The notes beneath the pieces are model-generated. The model ran no database searches, was not told the DNA's origin, and worked only from the letters and a program-made list of their open reading frames with translations. Source: Arabidopsis thaliana (Eukaryota; Streptophyta; Magnoliopsida; Brassicales; Brassicaceae). From it: DNA of 64,000 nt. This document shows, one piece after another, positions 10,601 to 21,576 of this stretch (position 1 is its first letter; each line of letters begins with the position of its first letter). The DNA lies in the NCBI RefSeq assembly GCF_000001735.4, contig NC_003076.8:3100001-3164000 (forward strand), read 5' to 3'. The position numbers and the translations under genes are program-made.

Positions 10601-12240
10601 AACCATTTCCATTACTTAACATCATTGATACAATACAAAGATTTGAATCTCACGATAAGAATTGGTTGCTTTCTCTATTAGGATCACTATAAAAACTTGT
10701 GATCAACGAGTTTTAATGAATAATATCAGTATTTTTTGTAAAAAAAATAGCGATAAAAATATTATATTAATCGTTGATTAAATATAATATATTGTTACGA
10801 TCGGATAAAAAATATTAATTTATTAATGATCGATCGATAAATCTATTATTTAATAAATAGATTATATAAGACAAATAAATAGATTATATAAGACAAAAAT
10901 GGTCAAACGATATTAAATATAAATAAATACATACATCGTGTTTTTCGAGTTGGATATATGATCGTTAATTAAATATATTGTTACGATCATATAAAAAGAT
11001 CATTTCTTAGTAATAGTTCGGGATGGATTGGTGTTGTTCCTCTACGCCTAGGACACCAGAATATCGAACCATGAATATCAATCGATAAATATATTATTTA
11101 AATAATCGCTTATATACGACAAAAAAAATCAAAATGATATTGAATTAATATAGATAAATACATACACAAATCTGGATGCGATAGCAAAAACCTAGAACGT
11201 CTATTTTTTTTTTTGCATTTCCTGAATTTTTTTTTAATCAGCCATATACTCATAAGTTTTACAAAAATGTCTCCTTTATCTCATCCACTTTAAAATTACT
11301 TATTCATCAAATTTTAACAGTAGAAGACTTAAAACTACAGTTTCTTAGCAAAAAATAAATAATTTACATAGTCCCCAATTATATACTTCGAAAACTATAT
11401 ATTACTAAAAGCTCAAATATAATGTTCAATTATACTCTCATGGAAAATTATAATTCTGTTCTACTACAAACTCAAAAAATATGAAGATAATTAATCAGGG
11501 CAAGTATCTCGCTGCACGTCACAACTATCTAAAGCCATCGATATCTATAACCGACTAATATTCTTTCTTCTCTAAAGAACATATTCATTGGTTTGTCCTT
11601 TCGTATTCTCTAAGCCGAAATATACGGACTCATTGAATTCTTTTTTCGGTTTAACGAACCTCATTGAATTCTCACATCGATGCAAAGTAACATCACAACC
11701 CAAGAAAAAAACGGTGCAAACATAATTAAATATAGCTAATTAAGAAAAACAAAATAAAAATGCCGAATTCATTGTCATAACGCCCTCTTTCACACACATA
11801 TCTTTCATTTCATCCAACACCAAACCAATTCATGCGACCCACCTCCTCCCTCCACGTGAATCTCTCCCAATTTTAACCTTGCCAATTTTCCTATATTTTA
11901 CATCAACATTACTTATATATAAACGGGATAAATTATATAGAATCATTTCAAAACCGACGTCTTTCTTCCCATGCATTGCGCATTTAATTAACGCTGCCAA
12001 AACATACATGTGGATATATATATAGTTTTTTTATATATAGATGTACCTTTACCTTCAACTTCTCCATTGTTCTTCTCCAAGTACTTCTCTCTTCAACCAA
12101 AAAAAAAGAGTACTTTCCTTCTCATAGGATTTTTTTGCTTTCTCTTGAAAAACCTTTTGTTATTGTTATTGGTTCGTACGTTGTTCATTATTTGACAAGA
12201 AACAAGATTACAAAAAAAAAAAGTACATCAACCCAAAATA
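7659..12240. other. 4.6-kb non-coding region upstream of CYP78A7
   Basis: No supportable gene. Contents are the 3' UTR of the NOI gene, long AT-rich spacer, a local direct duplication at 10767-11174, a CACGTG G-box near 11855 and TATA-like tracts at about 12015-12040 in front of CYP78A7. The short frames at 8508-8693, 8800-8994 and 12010-12195 have random-looking composition. The length is unusual for this gene-dense stretch and may hold distal regulatory sequence for CYP78A7, a developmentally restricted gene; that is inference. Confidence 0.5.
10767..11174. repeat. Diverged direct duplication (about 170 bp unit) with an insert in copy 2
   Basis: Copy 1 (about 10767-10937) and copy 2 (about 10962-11174) share, in order, a GTT-ATTAAATATAATATATTGTTACGATC block, an ATCGATAAAT-TATTATTTAAATA block, a TATA-GACAAAA block and a TAAATACATACA block. 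Copy 2 carries about 64 extra bases (about 11014-11077) of higher GC content. A smaller duplication of ATAGATTATATAAGACAAA sits inside copy 1. Confidence 0.7.
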
Positions 12241-13987
12241 ATGGAGTTGATGAATTTGGCTTCAAAAGAAACAAGCTATTGGATGATTGCACTGCCTGCC
12301 GGTTTTGGATCCCAAAACCTACATGATGTTTCCACCCTAGGCTATCTATTCCTTGCCGTCGTTTTTCTCTCTATAGTCACGTGGGCTCTCGCCGGAGGCG
12401 GTGGTGTCGCTTGGAAGAACGGCCGTAACCGGTTGGGTCGTGTCGCGATCCCTGGTCCTCGTGGCATACCAGTATTCGGCAGTCTTTTCACTCTCAGCCG
12501 AGGCTTGGCTCATCGGACGTTAGCAGCCATGGCTTGGAGCCGAGCCAACACTGAGATTATGGCTTTTAGCCTTGGTTCAACGCCGGTTATCGTGGCTTCT
12601 GAACCAAACATAGCTCGTGAGATTCTGATGTCGCCTCACTTCGCGGACCGGCCGGTTAAGCAGTCTGCTAAGAGCCTCATGTTCAGCCGAGCCATAGGTT
12701 TCGCCCCAAACGGGACTTACTGGCGCATGTTAAGAAGGATCGCATCGACTCACCTATTTGCTCCTCGGCGTATCTTAGCACACGAAGCTGGGCGCCAGCT
12801 AGACTGCGCTGAAATGGTGAAAGCTGTGTCAGTGGAGCAAAACGGCGCTGGATCAGTCGTTTTAAGGAAACACTTACAACTAGCCGCCTTGAACAACATC
12901 ATGGGAAGTGTTTTTGGGAGAAGATACGATCCTCTGGCTCAGAAAGAGGATCTTGATGAGCTTACATCAATGGTTAGGGAAGGGTTCGAGCTTTTGGGTG
13001 CTTTTAATTGGTCTGATTATCTTCCATGGCTCGGTTATTTCTACGACTCAATTCGTTTAAACCAACGTTGCTCAGATCTCGTCCCTCGAATTAGAACCCT
13101 CGTCAAGAAAATCATCGACGAACATCGAGTTAGTAACTCTGAGAAGAAAAGAGACATTGGAGATTTTGTTGATGTCTTATTGTCTTTAGACGGTGATGAG
13201 AAACTTCAAGAAGATGACATGATCGCCGTTTTATGGGTAAGAATTCGTATGAAATTGAAATAGTACTAGCTAGTCACATTAAATTTAACGGTATATTTGT
13301 AACGATCTAGTTGTAATGTTTTTTCTTTTGCATTTAGTGTTGCTAATATTTTATTTTTTAATGTCAATATAGGAGATGATTTTTCGAGGGACAGATACAA
13401 CGGCGTTATTAACGGAGTGGACCATGGCCGAGCTAGTACTGAACCCTAACGTGCAAACCAAGTTACGAGACGAGATTTTAACTGCTGTGGGCGACGGCGC
13501 CGACGGAGACGTGGCAGATGCTGACCTGGCAAAACTCCCGTACCTAAACGCAGTGGTGAAGGAAACTCTAAGGCTGCATCCTCCTGGACCACTGCTTTCA
13601 TGGGCTCGTCTTTCCACGTCAGACGTCCAGCTCAGCAATGGCATGGTGATTCCAAAGGGAACTACAGCGATGGTCAACATGTGGGCTATAACCCACGACC
13701 AGACTGTATGGTCCGACCCGCTAAAGTTTGACCCGGAGAGATTCACTGGGAATGCTGACATGGATATTCGTGGTGGGGATCTAAGGCTTGCACCGTTTGG
13801 AGCCGGTAGGAGAGTGTGTCCGGGGAAGAACATGGGGCTAGCTACTGTGACTCGGTGGGTGGCTGAGTTGGTACGACGGTTCGAGTGGGGTCAGGATCAG
13901 ACCGAGCCAGTTGATCTTGGTGAGGTCTTGAAGCTTTCTTGTGAGATGGAGCATCCGTTACGTGCCGTTGTAACGGAAATATTTTAA
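12241..13987 (+). CDS. CYP78A7: Cytochrome P450 CYP78A7 (At5g09970)
   Basis: Two exons, 12241-13236 and 13373-13987, joined in phase 0 give 536 residues. A hydrophobic membrane anchor lies at about residues 32-52, followed by the proline hinge IPGPRG. The I-helix oxygen-binding motif RGTDTT is at residues 337-342, right at the start of exon 2. The ExxR motif KETLR, the PERF motif and the heme loop [11 protein letters not shown] with ligand Cys481 are all present, so the enzyme should be active. CYP78A enzymes sit in the ER and produce an unidentified growth-promoting signal. CYP78A7 is known to act redundantly with CYP78A5/KLUH in plastochron length and embryo development. The single intron at the I-helix is the usual CYP78A position. 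The chosen start is the first in-frame ATG and precedes the anchor by the normal distance. Confidence 0.96.
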
Positions 13988-14532
13988 GTCAAAAAAGGGC
14001 TAAGTAGGGTTTTGATTTTTGTCAACGTTTTGGTTACTTATAATTTTTAATTTAACGTTTTTTTGTTGTCGAGAGGTATGAATTGCAGAATGCTTGCCGT
14101 TTTAGTATTTTATCGAGAGTTTTTTTTTCTTTCAATTGGTGACATAGTGATTTGGTTTGATATGTAGTATCAATGTACCATTATCTTGTGGGTCTAAAAT
14201 CTAAATGGAGTAATGAGTAAGAGATATCAATTTTGGTCTTTTGTTCTTGTTATGACTTTGTCTACATACTTTGATTTACATATTTCTAAAAATATCGTAA
14301 TACTAAATATTAACCCGCGGTATACCGCGAGCCTATATTTTTATTAAATAAAAAATAATTAAATATTTTTTAGGATGATTTAATAAATTTATGTTATTGT
14401 TTGATTTAAATGTATAATTCACCGCGAGACGACATTTTATAACTCAAATTTTAAAGTTTTAAGTTGTATTTGTTTATTTTGTTAAATGTTTAATATTGTA
14501 TAATTGTATTTTGATTGTTGTTTTTCGGATTT

Positions 14533-15046
14533 CACCCGTAATACACCATCCCATATTAATATCGAATCAAACCCGTCAATTCTAGGATTTCGCCCGTGGT
14601 AGTATTTAATTGTATAATTATATTTTAATTGTCATTCTAGGATTTCAATCCTAATTCTATCGCAAATTATTATCAACCCAAACCAGTCAATTCTAAAATA
14701 TCACCCGTAGTACACCATCCCATATTAATATCGAATCAAGTCCGTCAATTCTACGATTTCACCCGTGGTAGTATTTAATTGTATAATTATATTTTAATTG
14801 TCATTCTAAGATTTCACTCATAATTCTATCGCAAATTATTATCAACCCAAACCAGTCAATTCTAAAATATCACCCGTAGTACACCATCACATATTAATAT
14901 CGATTCAAACTCGTCAATTCTAGGATTTCACTCGTGGTAGTATTTCATTGTATAATTATATTTTGATTGTCATTCTAAAATTTAACTCCTAGTTCTATCG
15001 CAAATTCTTATCAACCCAAACAGTCAATTCTAAAATTTCACCCGTA
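14533..15046. repeat. Tandem repeat, about three 169-bp units
   Basis: The marker CACCCGTA followed by T/ATACACCATC occurs at 14533, 14702 and 14871, and CACCCGTAGTAC again at 15039, giving steps of 169, 169 and 168 bp. Within each unit the order TATTAATATCGA, CGTCAATTCTA, TGGTAGTATTT-ATTGTATAATTATATTTT-ATTGTCATTCTA and TTCTATCGCAAATT is kept with a few percent divergence. There is no open frame. Confidence 0.85.
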
Positions 15047-15587
15047 GTACAAAGTTTAAATATTTATAATGTTTAAATTTCTTATAAAAGAATCAAAATG
15101 TGTTTTAAAAAAATTAAAGTTTTAAGTGTTTTTTTTAATATTGTTAATTTTGTTTAGTGTTTAAGATTATATAATTATATTATGATTATTATTATATGTT
15201 TTTTTCCATAGCATACTATCCCATGTTATTATCTAATCAAACCCGTCACACCATATAACCCCGTCCCGTGAAATTAAACACAAATTTGTCATCTTATTAT
15301 AAATTTCAAATATTTATAAAATTAGAAACTTCAAAAAAGATTAATATTGACCCAAACTTCATCATTGAATTTTGAGTGTTATATCTAAGATTTCTCTCGC
15401 AGTATATCGTCCCGTATTAATATCTTTTATATTGTTTAAATTTCTTGTAAAATTTAATTTATAATTTTTTAAACTTTTTAAAGTTTCAATTTTTTAAAAT
15501 AAATAACCCTAGTAAACAAACCATTTTAATTTTGGACACCTCATAAATCAAGTTTCATGCTCATTCGTAATCGAAATCATTTTGGTT

Positions 15588-15640
15588 CTTTTTATAGTAT
15601 GACTCTTGACCATTTTCCAATTTTTTAAGCAATGTGGGAC
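15588..15640 (-). promoter_or_regulatory. snRNA-type promoter signature, copy 1 (USE-like plus TATA)
   Basis: Reading the minus strand, GTCCCACATTG (15640-15630) matches the plant snRNA upstream sequence element RTCCCACATCG with one change. About 32 bases later comes a TATA element (ATACTATAAAAAG, 15600-15588). That spacing is the one used by RNA polymerase II snRNA genes in plants. No known U-RNA follows. Confidence 0.4.
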
Positions 15641-16132
15641 ATTGTAAAATCGTAATTATTATCCACCCAAATCCGTCCTACCATATAACCCAGTCCCGTG
15701 AAATTAAACATAATTTTGTCATTTTCTTATAAATTTTAATATTATAAAATTTGAAACTTAAAAAAATACAATAGCGACCCAAAATTCATCATTGAATTTT
15801 GATTGTTATATTTAAGATTTTTCCTGTAATATATCGTCTCGTATTAATATATTTTTTATATATTTATAATGTTTAAATTTCTTGTAAAATTCAATTTATA
15901 ATTTTTAAAACTTTATAAGTTTTAAAATTATAAATATTTAAAGCATTTTTTAAAGATTTTAAAATTATAATATTTAACTTTTGATAAAGTTATAATATTT
16001 ATAATTTCTTGAAATATTTTAAAGTTTCAATTCTTTAAAATAAAAAATCTGAGTAAAATCGGATAACTATTTTAATTTTGGACGCCTGATAAATCAAGCT
16101 TCCTGCTCATTCGTAATCAGAATCATTTTGGT

Positions 16133-16186
16133 CCTTTTATAATATGGGTCTGAACCATTGTCTAATTTTTCTAAGCGATGTGGGAC
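16133..16186 (-). promoter_or_regulatory. snRNA-type promoter signature, copy 2 (perfect USE plus TATA)
   Basis: Reading the minus strand, GTCCCACATCG (16186-16176) is a perfect match to the plant USE consensus RTCCCACATCG. It is followed after about 32 bases by ATATTATAAAAGG (16145-16133), a good TATA box at the spacing of polymerase II snRNA genes. The stretch beyond it, about 16125 down to 16060, is strongly conserved with copy 1, but it is not U1, U2, U4, U5, U6, U11 or U12 as far as I can recall their starts. Confidence 0.5.
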
Positions 16187-16499
16187 ATTGTACACATATT
16201 GTTTCTTCATAAGTTGAATAATATATGTCCGTTTTAAAAAATTTGAATTACATCATATTCAGAAAAAAATATAATATTTTATTAATTATATAAATTTTAT
16301 ATAAATTCAAAATAAATAAAGTATAAGATCAAATAAAAATGAAAGAAGAATTATATATTTATGTTTAAATTAGGTAAAAATATTTTAGGAAATTAGTTAA
16401 GGTAAATAAGAAATATGGTTAGTTTAGAGATATTGTTTATATTAAATTTGGTAATTAAATCATTAATTTTCGTTTTTAATTATTAGTTGTTAGGTAACT

Positions 16500-18376
16500 T
16501 TTTCAAAAATTAATGTTATCCAAGATCAGAACAGAATTAAACATGTTATTCAGGATCCGAACAGAGTTAAACCGGGTAAAACCCACCCATTTGAATTAAT
16601 TGTTGAATTATGGCTCAAATCTTCAACATTATCTTCAAAAATCCCCTCCAAAAATGTATATATAGATTTGCACTTGTTTTCCTAAAAATGAGATATTTTA
16701 GAATCAATATAGAAACAAACCGGATGGGACATGGACAAAACATCGAGATGGTTGTGTTATAATAATTATAAACTGGACGATCTAAATTCAATTTAGGTGC
16801 ATATACTCGGTAATTTCTATCCAAATAGATGTTGTCATTTTCTAATAATTGAGGACAATGCAAATGATATCATGTGTACTCATTAATGTATTTAACATTA
16901 GTATGCATATTTATGATATTTGTGTTGTCATATTTATAACGATTCTGTTTGTGAAGCCCGTTCTTATGGCTAAATTATAACCTTTTCAACCATCATTTGA
17001 AACCATTGAACACAGCACATAGAACAAGAACAAGAGCAATGGCATCACACTCTAATTCAGGGATGGCGCTATACACACACTCTTTTGGAGTGTTTGGTCT
17101 GTCGGTGGAAAAATAATTTGGAAGTCAAAATCAGTGAACTGATTTAACTCTGTCATGCTAAGACAAAATCTGTTAACTTTGCTGGACAAAAACAAATAGG
17201 CTCTTAGTAAGCTATGATGATGGCGAAGGATTCCAAAGACAGTGACGTTGCGTACTTTTCTCTAATGAATAGATATTTACATGACATAATATTTTGGTAT
17301 TGGATTTGTTGTCGAGTATAATTCAGAAATCAACGAAAGCATGCCCTAATATCACAATATAAAATTTTAAATATGTTATTTCAAAACCTGATTTTAATTT
17401 CTCTTTAAATACATGCATATATATATATATATATAAATCTATTATCACATACAAATTTAAAAAGTTTTTAAAAACATTATCGTATCTTTAGATAGCGTTT
17501 TTCCTAATGTGAAAAATACTTGTTTCCTCTAGTGATTTGATATTGTATTTTGAGGTAAAATCTAGATTAAGATTTCATATGGTATTAACCCCACTAGTTC
17601 AAATAAATATGAAATGAGCTTAAATTTAAAATTTAGACCTAAACAGTTTTATCTAAACTATTTCAACATACTATTTCAACCGTCAGTGTCATTTTTTCTC
17701 TTTTAATCACACGATTAGATTAACATAAAATTCTATGATTGGTTGTAATAAGAGTTAAACTTAGAAGTTGTTTTATGGAAAGTAAGTTGTAAAACACGTT
17801 TATGATTGGTCATAATTTAACATTTTTCGAAAAAAAATAAAAAAAAATTCACACCACTTAACAAAAAAAAAAAACGACATCCTAAATTCCTAATGAAATC
17901 TGAACTATCCGTTTCGAAGTCTATAGTCTATACTATTTATACATCCTTAGGGAAATCATAGTGAACATGGCAAGATATGTTAATTTACATGATGTCTACA
18001 AGTCCTTGGGCGTTAAAGTTTTATACTTAAGTTATAACTATAAGAGAGAGGGAAACAAAAGAAAAAGAGTGAGAGAAAACAGAGAAGTAAAATGGAGGTG
18101 GAGAAGTCATAGGTTTCGTCGCAGAGAGTCTGATGATATACATGTATAAATTAAAGACACCGAAACCTGTGCAAGGAGACGTATCTCTGAAACTTGGCTC
18201 GTGTCTTTGTCTCTTCACTATTTATTTTCAGACACTGACTTCTCACTGCTTTTAATTTAGTGGCTGGGGGCAGCCGACAATTCTTCAGGTGACATTGACC
18301 CATCTCTCTTTTCTTTAATGTATAGATTTCTCTATTACTGACCTATATTGATTAAAATATGTTGATAGAACAACAA
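16500..18376. other. Non-coding spacer before the tRNA
   Basis: AT-rich with a short (AT) run near 17417-17434. The minus-strand frame at 16615-16863 and the frames at 17961-18218 look random. Nothing else recognised. Confidence 0.5.
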
Positions 18377-18416
18377 GTTGATATGGCCGAGTTGGTCTAA
18401 GGCGCCAGATTAAGGT

Positions 18417-18449
<33 letters not shown>

Positions 18450-18457
18450 TGTCAACA
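18377..18457 (+). tRNA. tRNA-Leu (anticodon AAG)
   Basis: An 81-nt sequence with a full class II cloverleaf. The acceptor GTTGATA pairs with TGTCAAC (one G-T wobble) and is followed by discriminator A. A box TGGCCGAGTTGG and B box GGTTCAAATCC are present, with a long variable arm. The anticodon loop has AAG in ATTAAGGTT, which decodes CUU (and CUC after A34-to-I editing). There is no intron. A CAACAA stretch ends directly before the gene, as in many plant tRNA genes, and a T7 terminator follows at 18464-18470. Confidence 0.97.
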
Positions 18458-18463
18458 TTACAG

Positions 18464-18470
18464 TTTTTTT
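18464..18470 (+). terminator. RNA polymerase III T-run terminator of tRNA-Leu
   Basis: Seven T residues start 7 bases after the discriminator base. Further T4-G repeats (18472-18490) provide back-up stops. Confidence 0.85.
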
Positions 18471-18943
18471 GTTTTGTTTTGTTTTGTTTTGGGCTTAACG
18501 ATAAGTTCGGCCCCAATTTAATTGATTCGATTAGGCCCAATAATTGGCTTGTTTGATTTCTCGTTTTCTTTCTCAAACTCAGGTTTGATTGGTTCGTATG
18601 CAACCATGTTCGCGGACGGTTTTGGCTGTACGTGATTTTAGTAATTCGGCCAACATGATTATTATGTGTCATCTCTTATTTGCATTTAGGATTTTTTTTT
18701 TTGCCGAAAGACTTGTTGTTATACTTAGTGCGTGAAATTATTCACCTTTTTGAAAGGCTTATCCCCAAAGATTAAATTATTATTAGTAAAGGCCATTTCA
18801 CGTGCTTTGCTTGTGTGCTGAATTCAATTTATCAATCTATGGATGAATTGAAAACTCAAGAAAGTCACCAATAGTGCATTGAAAAGTTTTGGAAATCTGA
18901 GAATAGTGAAGAAATATTCAAAAGCTTATTACTACTATTAATT

Positions 18944-18949
18944 TTGACC
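18944..18949 (+). promoter_or_regulatory. W-box upstream of PROPEP8
   Basis: TTGACC lies about 165 bp before the PROPEP8 start codon. WRKY factors bind TTGAC[C/T]. A 6-bp match alone is weak, but W-boxes recur ahead of three of the four genes in the array. Confidence 0.35.
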
Positions 18950-19112
18950 GACCGACAACTAATACTAAGGTTTAGAGGTAGACATGGAGTATTTCTCGTG
19001 ACAATGTTTTAAAAAAAGGACATTCGAAGACATTTGAGACAGAAGTATCATCTCACTACTCAAATACAAATCTAATATATCATCCGAGTTCCGACAATTA
19101 GAGTGGATCTAA

Positions 19113-19540
19113 ATGGATGAAGAGAGACGAGACGAAGAAGAAGTTTCTCATATTTGTATCCCTTTTCAATTCTTGAACGAAGCTCTCAAGACCTTCCTAA
19201 AGTGTCTTGGTCTCCATATTTCTCCTTCTCCTTCAATTTCCTCGGCATCTTCGGTAAGCATTTGTTAGAAAGCCATCGAGAAAGAAAGTTAAATAGAAGA
19301 TCGATATTATGCATATCATACAAATTTAATTGTAGCTCATGTATATGCATGTCTTTTCATATGGACGTTAATACCCATTTGAGAAATAATATATATGAGG
19401 AGTTTTTTTTAACTATAAGTTTACAAATGTAGGAGGAGGCTACACAAGACGTTGTGTCAACAAGGGGCGGCGTGATAGTCAAATCGAAGAAAGCCGCGAG
19501 AGAGCTACCTAGCTCCGGAAAGCCAGGCCGCCGCAACTAG
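19113..19540 (+). CDS. PROPEP8: PROPEP8, Pep8 danger-peptide precursor (At5g09976)
   Basis: Exons 19113-19253 and 19433-19540 (phase 0 intron) encode 82 residues. Exon 1 has an acidic start (MDEERRDEEE), the shared ICIPFQF motif and a short amphipathic helix (ALKTFLKCLGL). Exon 2 holds the mature peptide after VVSTR: it begins GGVIVKSKK and ends ELPSSGKPGRRN. PROPEPs are cytosolic or tonoplast-associated precursors; on wounding, metacaspases cut them and the C-terminal Pep binds the receptors PEPR1 and PEPR2 to amplify immunity. The C-terminal SSGKxGxxN with a final Asn is the receptor-binding signature. First gene of a four-gene same-strand array. No signal peptide, as expected for the family. 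Confidence 0.92.
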
Positions 19541-20648
19541 GAGTTTGATTGGTTTTCTTGCAGCCGCCAATAAACCCTTTATTAAGAGATGATTGCGGTT
19601 GCAAGTACTTGACTCATAAGTCCTAGGCTCATAGCATCTCATATTGATCTAAATTAAAAAAAGTTTTGTTTTTTTAAGTGTTTGCAGTAACGAACATTAG
19701 TGACACTTTTTTTTTAGTGATAGGTTACAATAATAAGTTTTTCTAAATTTATGCCAAATTTGTCAAAAATTCCCATCTTTCAAGTTTCAACATGATCTAT
19801 TTATCTTCTATCAACAAATTTCATATAAAAAATTTCTATACTTTTTTTTGCTGGTATCAAACTTTTCTATACTTGATACGTACGTACACATATAATAGTT
19901 GAATTTTTGACTAACTGTAATTACGGTAAATATTAATTAGTTTCACACATGCACCCGTTTTCAACTGCTATATATGTTAATCGTATAAATCGTTAGTAAA
20001 CATTTTTTTTCTTGGTAAGGATCGTTAATAAACATTTTAGTAATGTTTATATTCACAATTTAATTAAATCTATTGCAGCAGCTGGTTTTAATTTGTTGAC
20101 ATCATCATTAGAATATTATGTTAGCTTAGCTCGTGGGTCATATATTAATCAATCATAATTACTCGGCGTTTGTAACGCATTATTCCCCTTAGCGAGACAT
20201 TTTTGTCGTATCTTATTGTTATATGCTACGTTCTATAAACATATCCCTAATTATTGTGTAAATAGTCAACGTTTGTATTGTTACATATGTACATGTAAAT
20301 CAGTAAATAATGACTCATAAAAGTGCAAAATCGTTTGATGATTAGACCAAAAACTGTTTATCAAATTACGATTTATGACAATATAATCTAATTAATGTTA
20401 TTATACTTTGTTTATCAGTATTATGGATTGTTTTCACGTTTCAAATTCGGTTTATATTATTATGATCACCACAGACGAGTATATAGTATTCAATTTCACT
20501 ACTTTTTTTACACGAGTACAGGACATAAACAAATCGTAAACAGGAAGATGCAATATAGGAATAGATGCGACCGATAAGCTGTTACAATCAGATTAGTATA
20601 TTTAATTATCATATTTTAGTTATAACCACTCAATGTAATTGCTGTAAG

Positions 20649-20654
20649 TTGACT
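20649..20654 (+). promoter_or_regulatory. W-box upstream of PROPEP7
   Basis: TTGACT lies about 75 bp before the PROPEP7 start codon, a typical distance for a functional WRKY site in a compact promoter. The functional role is inferred. Confidence 0.35.
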
Positions 20655-20727
20655 AAGAAGAAATGATGAGTGATTTGAACTCTATTTATGACCCAATCTC
20701 TTGTAGTTAGAAGAAAGAAGAAAAAAA

Positions 20728-21576
20728 ATGGAGGGAGAGGGAAGAAGAGAAGATGGAGATTGCTCTTATCTCTGCATCCCTTTTAACTCCATCCGCGATA
20801 TCTTTCAATCGTTCTTCACTAGGTTTCGCGGTCTAACTCCTGATAATTCTCCGGTGACGGTGAGTAATATGAATCAACAATTCTTATAAGTTAATATGCA
20901 CGGATTCATACAAAATAGATTTATGATCACTTCTATCAAAAGCAATTTTCTCGTTTTCCTTTTAACGTGAAATTCACAATCCTATATCATATATATTAAA
21001 ACGATGATTAATTTGTTTAATATTCGTCAGTGTTATGAAGTAAATATTTCTGATAACTGTTTGTAATTTCGGAGTTTCTTTAATCGTTATTTTTTGTATT
21101 TTACAATTTTACATACTTGTGGAATTTTGAATAACTATTTGCCAAATGATCATGTTCTTAATCGTGATTAAATTTACTCGGATGGGTACGATATTAATAT
21201 ATGGTAGTTGGTACTTGTATAAAGAAAATGGTAAATGGTTTCTTGAGCTCATTCATATAAAATCAATCATTTAAAAAATCAAATACATGTTTCGAATCCG
21301 TGGGCTAATTTATGAAACTTGATTTGGAAACTAAGTCTAAAGTACGACATGAATGTTTTTTTTTTTGTTTCTGAATTATTGTCACATCTTTCTTTTCAAT
21401 ATGAAATTTCTAATGGAAAATGTGTATATGTAATAATGTTGGTGACGAAGATATCACAAGAAGTAGAGGAAGAGACAGAGGTAGTGAATATACCGAGGAG
21501 TGTGGTGTCGGGGAACGTTGCAGCGCGAAAGGGTAAGCAGCAAACGAGTTCCGGGAAGGGTGGAGGTACCAACTAG
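20728..21576 (+). CDS. PROPEP7: PROPEP7, Pep7 danger-peptide precursor (At5g09978)
   Basis: Exons 20728-20859 and 21451-21576 encode 85 residues. Exon 1 begins MEGEGRREDGD and contains LCIPFNSIRDIFQSFFTRF, the same IPF-plus-amphipathic-helix layout as PROPEP8. Exon 2 starts with an acidic stretch (ISQEVEEETEVV) and ends in the Pep region: VSGNVAARKGK then QQTSSGKGGGTN, with the terminal Asn. The acceptor is the AG of GACGAAG|ATATCA; this choice keeps phase 0, as in the sister genes. Role as for the family: wound-released ligand of PEPR receptors. The preceding residues NIPR place a basic residue two positions before the usual Pep7 start. Confidence 0.9.

Larger units (their letters stand above)
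15221..16195. repeat. Large direct duplication (about 425 bp and 540 bp copies)
   Basis: Copy 1 (about 15221-15645) and copy 2 (about 15655-16195) both contain ACCATATAACCC-GTCCCGTGAAATTAAACA, TTCATCATTGAATTTTGA, TGTTTAAATTTCTTGTAAAATT, TTTTAATTTTGGAC-CCT-ATAAATCAAG, CTCATTCGTAATC and the end block AAGC-ATGTGGGACATTGTA. Copy 2 is longer by an AT-rich insertion around 15910-16020. Confidence 0.8.
14303..16200 (-). mobile_element. Degenerate repeat island, possibly a Helitron-type non-autonomous element
   Basis: An AT-rich block with no coding capacity. At its left edge is a perfect 14-bp palindrome, CGCGGTATACCGCG (14316-14329). Read on the minus strand it is followed about 11 bases later by TTAGT, resembling the 3' hairpin plus CTRR-T end of Helitrons (here TTAG, one change). 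Inside are a 169-bp tandem array (14533-15040) and a larger direct duplication (15221-16195). I cannot define the other terminus. Family assignment is weak; an ordinary decayed satellite-like repeat is the alternative. Confidence 0.35.

Noticed and set aside
17961..18218. Two opposed short frames before the tRNA, considered as a fifth PROPEP
   Set aside because: There is no IPF motif, no SSGKxGxxN core and no matching intron.
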